Below are positions 1 through 6,925 of a stretch of 16,433 bases of DNA, in pieces. Numbering within the stretch: the first letter of the stretch is position 1; every line of letters starts with the position of its first letter. The position numbers and the translations under genes are program-made. The notes beneath the pieces were generated by a model, which did not search any database, was not told the origin of the DNA, and worked only from the letters and a program-made list of their open reading frames with translations. Location of the stretch: contig JAKITM010000046.1 of the NCBI GenBank assembly GCA_021648045.1, forward strand, positions 1 to 16,433, in the 5' to 3' direction. The DNA is from Lysobacterales bacterium. Its GTDB lineage: Bacteria > Pseudomonadota > Gammaproteobacteria > Xanthomonadales > SZUA-36.

Positions 1-735
1 GGTGTAACCTTTTTCTTCAAGCTGCAATGCCAATTCAGCACCACCGCTGCGGACAATTTTCCCATCCGCCAGTACATGCACAACATCCGGAACAATGTAA
101 TCTAATAGGCGCTGATAATGGGTAATGACTAACATTGCCCGATCGGCATCCCTGAGTGCATTTACTCCGGCTGCTACCGCGCGTAAAGCATCAATATCGA
201 GACCGGAATCAGTTTCATCAAGAATCGCCAGAGTCGGTTCAAGCACCGCCATCTGAAATATTTCATTACGCTTTTTTTCACCGCCGGAAAAACCCACATT
301 AACCGCGCGTTTCAGCAAATCATCTTTGATGTCTAATATTTTGAGCTTTTCCCGCACCAAGCGTAAAAACTCCGCGGCATCCATGAGAGATTCTCCACGG
401 TAAGCCCGCTGGGCATTGAGTGCTGCGCGCAAAAAATAAGTGTTATTTACGCCGGGGATTTCAACCGGATACTGGAACGCCAAAAACACACCTTCACAGG
501 CGCGTTCTTCAGTATCCAGTTGCAAAATATCCTTACCTTTGAACAACACTTCACCTGCCGTTACGGTATAGCCATCCCTTCCGGCGATGACATTTCCAAG
601 CGTGCTTTTGCCGGCGCCGTTTGGACCCATAATGGCGTGAATTTCACCCGCATTAAGGGTTAAATTGAGACCTTTAAGGATTTCCGTGCCTTCTACTGAC
701 GCGTAAAGGTCTTTGATTTCTAATATCGTGCTCAT
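1..735 (-). CDS. sufC: SufC, Fe-S cluster assembly ATPase (partial, C-terminus cut by window edge)
   Basis: ABC-type ATPase of the cytoplasmic SufBCD scaffold complex, which builds Fe-S clusters; ATP hydrolysis by SufC drives conformational change in SufB/SufD. The frame is open from an ATG at 735 down to base 1 (245 codons), so only the last few residues are missing compared with the family's usual size of about 250. Visible motifs: Walker A GPNGAGKST at residues 37-45, Q-loop region near FQYP (87-90), ABC signature SGGEKKR (150-156), Walker B LAILDETDSGLD (169-180) and switch His206 in VITHY. The SGGEKKRNE signature and ETDSGLDIDALR stretch are characteristic of SufC rather than transport ABC ATPases. 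It follows sufB by 31 bp on the same strand, so it is co-transcribed; sufD and sufS would be expected beyond the left edge. Identification is certain; only the true C-terminus is unseen. Confidence 0.97.
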   Translation of the reverse strand, partial: MSTILEIKDLYASVEGTEILKGLNLTLNAGEIHAIMGPNGAGKSTLGNVIAGRDGYTVTAGEVLFKGKDILQLDTEERACEGVFLAFQYPVEIPGVNNTYFLRAALNAQRAYRGESLMDAAEFLRLVREKLKILDIKDDLLKRAVNVGFSGGEKKRNEIFQMAVLEPTLAILDETDSGLDIDALRAVAAGVNALRDADRAMLVITHYQRLLDYIVPDVVHVLADGKIVRSGGAELALQLEEKGYT

Positions 736-766
736 TATTTTTATCTCTATTCAGGTATTTCTTAAG

Positions 767-2215
767 TTATCCAACAGCGCCTTCGAGTGATATTTCCAGC
801 AGCGCTTTCGCTTCAACCGCAAACTCCATTGGCAATTCACGAAAGACTTCTTTACAAAAACCATCAACGATCATGGAAACGGCATCCTCTTCGCTAATTC
901 CGCGCTGCAGACAATAAAACAGCTGGTCTTCGCCAATTTTTGAAGTGGTGGCTTCATGCTCAACCTGGGCCGTAGGATTTTTTACTTCGATGTAGGGAAA
1001 AGTATGTGCCCCGCAGGTTTTGCCGATAAGCATGGAATCACATTGACTGTAATTTCGTGCGCCATCCGCATTTTTGCCAACATGTACCAGACCCCGGTAA
1101 GTGTTTTGCCCGTGGCCAGCGGAAATTCCTTTGGTGATGATTTTACTGCGGGTATTTTTTCCCAGGTGAATCATCTTGGTTCCGGTATCGGCTTGCTGGT
1201 AATTATTGGTTAAGGCAACCGAATAAAACTCACCGGTGGTATTGTCACCACGCAAAATACACGATGGATATTTCCAAGTTAGTGCTGAACCGGTTTCCAC
1301 CTGAGTCCAGGAAACCTTAGCGCCGTCTTCACGACAATCTGCGCGTTTGGTTACAAAGTTATAAATTCCACCTACCCCGTTTTCATCTCCGGGGTACCAA
1401 TTTTGCACGGTGGAATATTTAATATAAGAATCTTTCAGGGCAATCAGTTCAACTACCGCTGCATGCAGTTGATTTTCATCCCGCATGGGAGCTGTGCAGC
1501 CTTCTAAATAAGAAACATGACTGCCCTCTTCGGCAATAATAAGCGTGCGCTCAAACTGCCCGGTTTCCGCCGCATTAATGCGAAAATAGGTGGAAAGCTC
1601 CATCGGGCAGCGCACGCCTTTGGGTATATAGCAAAAACTGCCATCAGAGAATACCGCCGAATTAAGGCAGGCAAAAAAGTTATCACTTACCGGAACAACG
1701 CTGCCCAGATACTGACGAACCAGCTCGGGATGCTCCTGCACCGCCTCTGAAAACGAACAAAAGATAACCCCGACTTCGGCCAATTCTTTCTTAAATGTAG
1801 TGCCGACTGAAACCGAATCAAACACAGCATCTACCGCAACCCCTGCAAGGCGCGCGCGTTCATGTAGCGGCACACCTAGTTTTTCATAAGTTTCCAGTAG
1901 TTTAGGGTCAACTTCATCCAGTGATTGTGGCCGGTCTTTGTCCTGTATTGGTGCTGCGTAATACGACACTGCTTGAAAATCTATGGGTAGAATATCCAGC
2001 TTTGCCCAATTCGGTGGAGTCAGTGTAAGCCAGTGCTGAAAAGCCGCCAAGCGCCATTCCAATAACCACTCCGGCTCTTTTTTAAACGCCGAAATCGCGC
2101 GTACCGTGCCTTCATCCAGACCCGGCGGCAAGCCTTGCGTTTCTATATCGGTGACAAAGCCATATTTATATTTGGCTGCGACCAGCTGGTCTATTTGAGA
2201 TGCTTGTTTCGACAT
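767..2215 (-). CDS. sufB: SufB, Fe-S cluster assembly scaffold protein
   Basis: Core scaffold of the SufBC2D complex, on which sulfide and iron are assembled into nascent clusters. 482 aa, close to E. coli SufB (495). The C-terminal half carries the parallel beta-helix core and the family's key residues. Cys392 in SQCDSMLIG corresponds to E. coli Cys405, and Glu421 in the VEHEATTSK segment lies 29 residues on, matching the spacing to Glu434. Cys240 in LEGCTAP matches Cys254. The C-terminal helix region GISEEDAVSMIVDGF (about 440-454) is the SufC-contacting part. The ATG at 2215 lies 11 bp after the sufR stop, and sufC starts 31 bp downstream, so this is the second gene of a sufRBC... operon. 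Nothing looks truncated. Residue roles come from published E. coli work; the assignment here is by motif recognition. Confidence 0.97.
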   Translation of the reverse strand: MSKQASQIDQLVAAKYKYGFVTDIETQGLPPGLDEGTVRAISAFKKEPEWLLEWRLAAFQHWLTLTPPNWAKLDILPIDFQAVSYYAAPIQDKDRPQSLDEVDPKLLETYEKLGVPLHERARLAGVAVDAVFDSVSVGTTFKKELAEVGVIFCSFSEAVQEHPELVRQYLGSVVPVSDNFFACLNSAVFSDGSFCYIPKGVRCPMELSTYFRINAAETGQFERTLIIAEEGSHVSYLEGCTAPMRDENQLHAAVVELIALKDSYIKYSTVQNWYPGDENGVGGIYNFVTKRADCREDGAKVSWTQVETGSALTWKYPSCILRGDNTTGEFYSVALTNNYQQADTGTKMIHLGKNTRSKIITKGISAGHGQNTYRGLVHVGKNADGARNYSQCDSMLIGKTCGAHTFPYIEVKNPTAQVEHEATTSKIGEDQLFYCLQRGISEEDAVSMIVDGFCKEVFRELPMEFAVEAKALLEISLEGAVG

Positions 2216-2226
2216 TACATTGTTGC

Positions 2227-2694
2227 CTATTGGGTCAGCGTTTGGATGTGTAAATTAGGGATTTTGCGAGGATCTACCGGGCCTGCCATATCGGCCAGAC
2301 TGACACCAGATAATGCCTCTGCCACCGCCTCTGATATGCGCCGCCAGTTTGCACTCAAACCACAAACTGATTGCTGACCACAGAGATTATCTTCAATCGA
2401 ACACTCCGTCATTGCGATTGGACCTTCAATTGCGGCAATAATATCCGCTACAGAAATCTGCTCGCCAGAACGCACCAATAAATAACCACCATGTGCGCCA
2501 CGGATTGATTGAACCAGTTGTTGCTGGCACAAAAGTTTCATTACCTTACTGGCTGTCGGGGTTTCTAAATGCACACGATCCGCAAGAACTTGCGTATTTA
2601 ATAGTGCCCCCGACTCCATTCGATCCGCACGGTACAGGCTGACCATCATCTGGATTGCGTAATCGGTCATTTTTGAGATCCTTAACATCCGCAT
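2227..2694 (-). CDS. sufR: Rrf2-family SUF operon regulator (SufR/IscR type)
   Basis: DNA-binding regulator expected to sense Fe-S status and control the suf operon it heads. 155 aa: an N-terminal winged HTH typical of Rrf2 proteins (MLRISKMTDYA start motif, HTH about residues 35-60, wing RGAHGGYLL at 65-73), then a cysteine cluster Cys98, Cys105, Cys111 in the region TEC...LC...VCG. IscR uses three cysteines (92, 98, 104) for a [2Fe-2S] cluster; here the first interval is one residue longer (x6 then x5). The closest remembered group is the SUF regulator of Xanthomonas and relatives, found at the head of sufBCDS. Two in-frame ATGs (2694 and 2688) are possible; relatives start at MLR, which favours 2688, but neither has a strong ribosome site. 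sufB follows after 11 bp. Autoregulation through the palindrome just upstream is inferred. The family call is firm; the effector is inferred. Confidence 0.9.
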   Translation of the reverse strand: MRMLRISKMTDYAIQMMVSLYRADRMESGALLNTQVLADRVHLETPTASKVMKLLCQQQLVQSIRGAHGGYLLVRSGEQISVADIIAAIEGPIAMTECSIEDNLCGQQSVCGLSANWRRISEAVAEALSGVSLADMAGPVDPRKIPNLHIQTLTQ

Positions 2695-2698
2695 ATAG

Positions 2699-2721
2699 TA
2701 CCATTTTAGTCCTGTATGGTA
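2699..2721. promoter_or_regulatory. Palindrome upstream of sufR, candidate SufR operator
   Basis: Perfect 6-bp inverted repeat TACCAT (2699-2704) and ATGGTA (2716-2721) around an 11-bp centre, ending 5 bp before the sufR ATG. The size and position fit an autoregulatory Rrf2-family site. It does not match the full IscR type 1 consensus: the inner GACT/AGTC symmetry is missing. The operator role is therefore inference from position and symmetry. Confidence 0.45.
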
Positions 2722-2733
2722 TAGATTCTCTTT

Positions 2734-2746
2734 CTAAACAGTTTAG
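2734..2746. promoter_or_regulatory. Short perfect palindrome CTAAACAGTTTAG in suf/phoR divergent region
   Basis: CTAAAC and GTTTAG flank a single central base. It lies about 40 bp upstream of sufR and 118 bp upstream of phoR, and could be a second operator for the sufR promoter. No convincing TTGACA-type -35 was found for sufR, as would fit an activator-dependent or weak promoter. Function unknown. Confidence 0.3.
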
Positions 2747-2802
2747 TTTTGCAGAAATATTTTCAGCGCAGTGATTGCCGAATACGGTTAAAATCAGAAA
2801 AC

Positions 2803-2822
2803 CTGTTATTGAAACTGTTATT
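2803..2822 (+). repeat. 8-bp direct repeat CTGTTATT x2 upstream of phoR, possible aberrant Pho box
   Basis: CTGTTATTGAAACTGTTATT holds two perfect CTGTTATT copies at a 12-bp period, 42 bp before the phoR ATG. The half-site resembles the Pho-box half CTGTCAT, but the classical PhoB site has an 11-bp period. It may be a PhoB site with a 1-bp insertion, or unrelated. No good -10 sits 10 bp downstream of it. Confidence 0.35.
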
Positions 2823-2863
2823 GGTCAGGCAGAATTTGCTTAAACTATGAATTTATAAACCCT

Positions 2864-4150
2864 ATGCAGCAAGCACAAAAACCATTCTACAAACACCTGC
2901 TAATACTTGGCATAAGCCTTATTGTGGCAGTTGGTCTTGGTTGGATTCTGGGTCAAATTTTGCTGCTGCTAGTAATTGCTCTGGCTGGCTGGTTGGCCTG
3001 GTATATGTTCAATAGCTACAAGCTATCTGTTTGGCTATTATCTGATCCCGGTGCAAGTTCAGCTAAACTTCATTTACCAGAGCACTTACAAACAGCACTG
3101 AACATCAACGAGCAGCGTATAACTGCTCAAATCACTCAACAGCAGGAAAGATTTTCCGCATTACTCGATGCTACTGATGCATTTCCCGAGCCCTTACTAT
3201 TTATTGATGCGGAGTTCAATCTACAACGCTTCAACCCGGCAGCCGTCAACAGCCTCGGCTTTGATCAGCACAATATTGGCGCCTCAGTATGTGATGCACT
3301 GGAGCAAGCGGAGTTTACCCATTGGCTCGAATCCCGTGGCTTGGAGGCCGATCATCTGAAAATCACATCACCCGTAGATAATAATCTAAGCTTCCGGGTG
3401 CAGTTACTAAAATACTCCGAAGATAAGTATTTGCTAGCGTTTACTGACATCACAAAAATTCAACTGCAAAACCAAATCCGGCATGACTTTGTAGCTAATG
3501 TTTCGCATGAATTGCGCACGCCTTTAACCGTACTCAATGGTTATCTGGAAGTGCTCAAAGCTGATCAGGCAGACCCTAACCACGAAGTTTTCAAAAAATT
3601 GTATAAACAAACAGTTTCCATGAATGATCTAGTCACTGACCTGCTTGAATTGGCGCGTTTACAAGATGAGTCTAGTACTCCCAAAACTATCACAGCCATG
3701 GTGGATGTATCGCTGCTGCTGAATGAATTGAGCCTGACTGCAACTGAGTTATCGCTGGACCAACACAGCATTGAGTACAACATCGACAAAGCTCTGATTA
3801 TTCCAGGTAAAAAACGCGACCTGAAAAGCGCTTTTGGTAACTTAATTGCCAATGCCGTGCGCTATACCCAGCCGGGCGGAGAGATTCAGATTTCATGGTT
3901 CCGGCAAGCGGGGTCTGCAGTGTTTGAGGTTATAGATAATGGCCCGGGCATTGACTCCAGTGATATCCCTCGGCTTACAGAGCGATTTTATCGGGCAGAT
4001 GCCGGCCGCAACCGTAATCAGGGCGGTACCGGTCTGGGATTGGCTATCGTTAAGCATGTGGTCGAAAAGCACCATGGTAAACTCGAGATAGAAAGCCAGG
4101 AAGGCCACGGCAGTACCTTTCGAATCAGCCTACCCTTGGCTCGAATTTAA
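2864..4150 (+). CDS. phoR: PhoR, phosphate regulon sensor histidine kinase
   Basis: Inner-membrane histidine kinase that phosphorylates PhoB under phosphate limitation. 428 aa, the same size and layout as E. coli PhoR. Two N-terminal hydrophobic segments lie at about residues 11-29 and 31-49 with no sizeable periplasmic domain, then a charged linker, a PAS domain (about 97-200, including ALLDATDAFPEPLLFID), HisKA with VSHELRTPLTVLNGYLE (phospho-acceptor His215; E. coli His213), and HATPase_c with N-box NLIANAVRYT (326-335), G1 DNGPGI (358-363), F-box RFYRAD (374-379) and G2 GGTGLGLAIVKH (387-398). The run of similarity to E. coli PhoR around IPRLTERFYR is characteristic. The gene stands alone: upstream is the divergent suf operon, downstream a convergent porin, and phoB is not in the window. 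This is unusual, because phoB normally precedes phoR. The start at 2864 has a weak ribosome site but gives the expected membrane N-terminus. Confidence 0.93.
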   Translation: MQQAQKPFYKHLLILGISLIVAVGLGWILGQILLLLVIALAGWLAWYMFNSYKLSVWLLSDPGASSAKLHLPEHLQTALNINEQRITAQITQQQERFSALLDATDAFPEPLLFIDAEFNLQRFNPAAVNSLGFDQHNIGASVCDALEQAEFTHWLESRGLEADHLKITSPVDNNLSFRVQLLKYSEDKYLLAFTDITKIQLQNQIRHDFVANVSHELRTPLTVLNGYLEVLKADQADPNHEVFKKLYKQTVSMNDLVTDLLELARLQDESSTPKTITAMVDVSLLLNELSLTATELSLDQHSIEYNIDKALIIPGKKRDLKSAFGNLIANAVRYTQPGGEIQISWFRQAGSAVFEVIDNGPGIDSSDIPRLTERFYRADAGRNRNQGGTGLGLAIVKHVVEKHHGKLEIESQEGHGSTFRISLPLARI

Positions 4151-4212
4151 GCCAGCGGCTAAGCCCCAACTCCTGCTTGCCTGCAGCCTCTGAAGTGACC
4201 ACAGAAAACAAC

Positions 4213-5526
4213 TTATTTAAACTTGAAATTTAAGTCCAGGTGCAAGCGGTTAAAATCTCTGGGCTTACCACTTGCAAGGTCGTTCTGCGAATGAATATAA
4301 GTCATATTGGCAGACCAATTTTTAGCAATACCATAGCCCCCTCTGAATATATACCCGCGAACATCGGTACCGCCCCCACCAAAATCAGAATCCGTGATTA
4401 AGCCAAAAGTCGAATCGGCTTCCAGATTCTGATAGGCCAGACGGACATCCCATTCCCCCGGTTTTTTAACCTTACCTAAACGAAAACCAACGGCGTAGCC
4501 ATCATTATTGATCGGGGCTTCAGAGTTGTGAATGATGTCAGCGAAAATCAGCACCGGCAGACCAAACAGACTGAATCCCAGCTCTGCAAAACCCTGTAAA
4601 ACATTATAGTTATACCGGTATCTCATGCTAAGCGGATTAAAGCTATTACCAAAAAAATCATCATCGCCAAAAAATGAAGAGTATCCTGCCGCATTCATTA
4701 CACTATAACCGGCACCAATTTTAAGGCGCACCGCATCCACTGGTTGCAGTGTGATTCCAGCCTGAACAAAATAGCTGGGTTTAGTGCCTCTGTTACTGTC
4801 GCCTTCAAAATAATTGAACATTGAATTAACGAATAAATTGTTGTTTTCCCAACGCAAATTCACCCCTTCCGGCCGCCAGTCAGAATCCATCAGCAAGGCA
4901 TGACCCCCGGTTCGTTTGATTGGATTTTTAAATTTACCGCCACCCACAGCCAGATTTTCCGTAGCCTTCCAGTCAAAGTACGCAAGGTCCAAGCTCAGGT
5001 TTTTTGTAGTTCCACCAGCGCCCAGCGACTGGTTAGTAGAGACCGGGCTTTCAGATCCACTCGCCAGGCCAATACCTACCATCACCTCTGGATTTATTTC
5101 TGCAATTAGCTCTGCCCTTGCCCGGATTCGGTTACGATTGCGACTACCGCTGCCTTCGGCATCGATATATTCATAGCGGGGTCTAAAGTCACCTTTCCAG
5201 CGAATTTTCTCTGCCCAGGAAGTGGCCTCCACCTGCTGCTCAACAAGTACCAGCGTGTCTTCTATTTTGCTGGTTTTCTCCGCTGTCGCTGTATTTGTCT
5301 GACGCAACTCCGTATTGCTCTGCTTCAAGCTGGCATTTTCCTGCTCTAGCTTTTCCAGGCGAGCATTCATTTTATTCACCTGATCTAGTAGTTGCTGGAA
5401 TTGCTGGTCACTGACCGCAGCCACACCGGCGCTTGAAATAGCCAGCATTACCATAACTACAAAGGGTTTAACGATAGGTTTAGCAATACATTTAACTGTC
5501 TGTTTAGAAATCTGCTTCATTCTCAT
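4213..5526 (-). CDS. Putative outer-membrane porin (Porin_5-like) with N-terminal coiled coil
   Basis: Probable beta-barrel channel of the outer membrane. 437 aa. A basic N-terminus and hydrophobic core (about residues 20-34) end in an alanine-rich site near residues 35-37 (GVAA), a typical Sec signal peptide. Next comes a Gln/Glu-rich heptad region (about 41-98: FQQLLDQVNKMNARLEKLEQ), probably a coiled coil that trimerises or spans the periplasm. Then comes a barrel of alternating strands from about 105 (KIRWKGDFRPRYEYID) to the C-terminus. The stretches RNRNRIRARAELIAEINPE and LDLAYFDWKA match the 'putative porin' family (remembered as PF16930). The chain ends FKFK, so the usual terminal Phe is followed by Lys. 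It is convergent with phoR and divergent from the his operon. The Pho-like promoter upstream suggests phosphate-starvation induction, which would make phosphate or polyphosphate a plausible cargo; that is inference. A second ATG at 5520 is an alternative start. Confidence 0.85.
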   Translation of the reverse strand: MRMKQISKQTVKCIAKPIVKPFVVMVMLAISSAGVAAVSDQQFQQLLDQVNKMNARLEKLEQENASLKQSNTELRQTNTATAEKTSKIEDTLVLVEQQVEATSWAEKIRWKGDFRPRYEYIDAEGSGSRNRNRIRARAELIAEINPEVMVGIGLASGSESPVSTNQSLGAGGTTKNLSLDLAYFDWKATENLAVGGGKFKNPIKRTGGHALLMDSDWRPEGVNLRWENNNLFVNSMFNYFEGDSNRGTKPSYFVQAGITLQPVDAVRLKIGAGYSVMNAAGYSSFFGDDDFFGNSFNPLSMRYRYNYNVLQGFAELGFSLFGLPVLIFADIIHNSEAPINNDGYAVGFRLGKVKKPGEWDVRLAYQNLEADSTFGLITDSDFGGGGTDVRGYIFRGGYGIAKNWSANMTYIHSQNDLASGKPRDFNRLHLDLNFKFK

Positions 5527-5583
5527 TAGTTTTACCCGTATTTAGTCTGATCACACCCAGAGGCACTACATCTTATTAGCAAA

Positions 5584-5617
5584 AGTGTAATTCCCGAATG
5601 TTACGAATGTGTTACTC
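5584..5617 (-). promoter_or_regulatory. Pho-box-like promoter of the porin gene
   Basis: Read on the minus strand, 5617-5600 is GAGTAACACATTCGTAAC: two GTAAC half-sites with an exact 11-bp period, the repeat geometry of PhoB sites (compare CTGTCAT-n4-CTGTCAT). Exactly 10 bp further on is TACACT (5589-5584), a fair -10. From memory, the E. coli phoA promoter has the same 10-bp gap between its Pho box and TATAGT. No separate -35 is evident, as in PhoB-activated promoters. The predicted transcription start would be near 5577, about 50 nt ahead of the ATG. The bases diverge from the consensus (GTAAC rather than GTCAT), although phoE-like boxes also use TAA. Confidence 0.6.
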
Positions 5618-5662
5618 ATACTAACGCACTACACAGGGATCTAATAATTCTTCGCTTTATTA

Positions 5663-5691
5663 TTGCGCTCGAACAAAGACTGCATTAATAT
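5663..5691 (+). promoter_or_regulatory. Sigma70-type promoter of the his operon
   Basis: -35 TTGCGC (5663-5668), a 17-bp spacer and -10 TAATAT (5686-5691). The expected transcription start is near 5698, about 38 nt before the first ATG (5736). The DNA before the -35 is AT-rich (AATAAT/ATTATT inverted repeat, 5643-5664). The -10 and start site lie inside the nested palindrome, so a bound repressor would block RNA polymerase directly. Confidence 0.7.
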
Positions 5692-5716
5692 GCTAGTGTA
5701 ATAGCACGCTAATGCA
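5681..5716. promoter_or_regulatory. Nested 36-bp palindrome, candidate operator of the TrpR-family regulator (HisR)
   Basis: The outer arms TGCATTA (5681-5687) and TAATGCA (5710-5716) are perfect complements. The inner arms TGCTA (5691-5695) and TAGCA (5702-5706) share the same centre. The inner 16-mer TGCTAGTGTAATAGCA matches 11 of 16 bases of the classical Trp operator core TACTAGTTAACTAGTA, including the first CTAG. It covers the his promoter's -10 and start, directly ahead of the gene for a TrpR-family protein. Assignment as the autoregulatory and his-operon operator is inference, strongly favoured by position and symmetry. Confidence 0.7.
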
Positions 5717-5735
5717 TTAATTGAGACGAAAACCC

Positions 5736-6047
5736 ATGAAACAATACAATCAAACACAAAAAACCAAACTTGCATCAGCAGCAAGGTCACTCTCAGAGGC
5801 ATTGTTAGTGCTGCAAACACCAAGTGAAATCAAAGATTTTCTGGAAGACCTCTGTACCCCTGCAGAAATCGAAGCCATGGTGGATCGCTGGCGTGTAGTG
5901 CAACTGCTGGTTGAGAAAAAATCTTACCGGGAAATCAATCAAATAACCGGTGTCAGCGTAACTACCGTCGGGCGTGTGGCTAGGTTTATGGAAATGGGTG
6001 CCGGTGGCTATAAAACCGCATTGCAAAGATTGGATAAAACAACATGA
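5736..6047 (+). CDS. hisR: TrpR-family (YerC/HisR-like) repressor heading the his operon
   Basis: Small helical DNA-binding protein, 103 aa from the ATG at 5736. The fold is that of the Trp repressor family: helices A-C (about 10-50, including LLVLQTPSEIKDFLEDLCTP), helix D EIEAMVDRWRVVQLLVE (about 46-62), then the HTH KSYREINQITGVSVTTVGRVARFM (about 64-87). The overall pattern matches YerC/YecD-type relatives more closely than E. coli TrpR, and the tryptophan-pocket residues are not obviously kept. Such genes next to hisG have been predicted to be histidine-responsive repressors (HisR), which fits here because its stop overlaps the hisG start (ATGA at 6044-6047). An in-frame TTG at 5721 would add five residues but is not needed. 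The symbol is functional inference; the family call is firm. The gene is expected to be autoregulated through the palindrome at 5681-5716. Confidence 0.85.
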   Translation: MKQYNQTQKTKLASAARSLSEALLVLQTPSEIKDFLEDLCTPAEIEAMVDRWRVVQLLVEKKSYREINQITGVSVTTVGRVARFMEMGAGGYKTALQRLDKTT

Positions 6048-6925
6048 GTAGACTTAGAATTGCGATACAAAAATCCGGACGACTTTCAGACAAGTCACTG
6101 GACTTATTAAAACGCAGTGGACTTGAATTTTCACGCAGTAAAGATAAGTTATTCTGGTATGGAAAAGACTTCCCTGTCGACCTGCTACTGGTGCGCAATG
6201 ACGACATTCCTAGAATGTTACTGGATGGTGTCTGTGACTTGGGTATAGTCGGGGAAAACATCGCCTATGAAGTTATGCTTGAGCGTGAGGCAACCAGCGA
6301 ACTGGAATGTCTAAAGCTACTTGGCTTCGGTCAATGCCATTTATCCATTGCGGTACCGGAATCTTTGAGCATCGAAAATAGTTCAGAGTTACAGGGAAAG
6401 CGCATCGCAACAAGTTATCCAGCCTTGACCCGACACTTGCTGGCTCGTAAAGGTATCACTATGCAGATCAGTGAATTATCCGGCTCGGTAGAAATTGCTC
6501 CCAGTCTAGGCACAGCCGATGCCATTGCAGATTTGGTTTCAACCGGCACCACCCTACGCGCTAACCACCTGGTTGAGCTTGAAGTGCTCTATCAAAGCCA
6601 GGCTGCGCTATACCGGCGGAGTGAGAAATTATCAGTCGATAAACAGTTGCTGATGGATCAATTATTAGCGCGAATTGATGGCGTTTTACAGGCCCGCAAG
6701 AGCAAATATGTCATGCTGCATGCACCGCGTTCAGCTGTTACTAAAATCGCGGCTTTACTGCCTGGCGTTGAAAACCCGTCAATAATGCCTTTAGAAGGGA
6801 CTCAAAATCTTGTTGCAGTGCATGCAGTTTGTGCTGAAGGCGTATTTTGGGAACACTTGGAAGCGCTTAAAGCTGCCGGTGCATCGGCGATTCTGGTATT
6901 ACCGGTTGAGAAGATGCTGGCATGA
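6044..6925 (+). CDS. hisG: ATP phosphoribosyltransferase, long form (HisG)
   Basis: Catalyses the first step of histidine synthesis, ATP + PRPP to phosphoribosyl-ATP, and is normally feedback-inhibited by histidine. 293 aa, the long hexameric form (E. coli 299): two periplasmic-binding-protein-like catalytic lobes (about 1-220) followed by the regulatory ACT-like C-terminal domain (about 225-293, ending ASAILVLPVEKML). The PRPP-binding loop is ADAIADLVSTGTTLRANH (about residues 158-175). Other family marks are AIQKSGRLSDKS at the N-terminus, CDLGIVGENI in the first lobe and ARKSKYVMLHAP before the C-domain. Because it is the long form, no HisZ partner is needed, and none is seen. It overlaps the repressor gene upstream and hisD downstream, each by 4 bp (ATGA), suggesting translational coupling. 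Confidence 0.97.
   Translation: MSRLRIAIQKSGRLSDKSLDLLKRSGLEFSRSKDKLFWYGKDFPVDLLLVRNDDIPRMLLDGVCDLGIVGENIAYEVMLEREATSELECLKLLGFGQCHLSIAVPESLSIENSSELQGKRIATSYPALTRHLLARKGITMQISELSGSVEIAPSLGTADAIADLVSTGTTLRANHLVELEVLYQSQAALYRRSEKLSVDKQLLMDQLLARIDGVLQARKSKYVMLHAPRSAVTKIAALLPGVENPSIMPLEGTQNLVAVHAVCAEGVFWEHLEALKAAGASAILVLPVEKMLA

Noticed and set aside
3565..3852. 95-codon antisense open frame inside phoR, and similar long open frames inside the his and ligase genes
   Set aside because: They lie within strongly supported genes, show no recognisable protein pattern and have no ribosome sites, so they are shadows of the real coding frames.
4151..4212. Intrinsic terminator between convergent phoR and porin genes
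   Set aside because: No stable stem followed by a T-run was found on either strand in this 62-bp gap.
5721..5735. TTG start adding five residues to the TrpR-family protein
   Set aside because: The ATG at 5736 gives a normal family N-terminus, and the TTG lies immediately after the operator palindrome with no better ribosome site.
5692..5735. Histidine-leader attenuator ahead of the his operon
   Set aside because: The leader is only about 38 nt, with no short ORF carrying His codons and no terminator/antiterminator pair; control by the repressor explains the region better.
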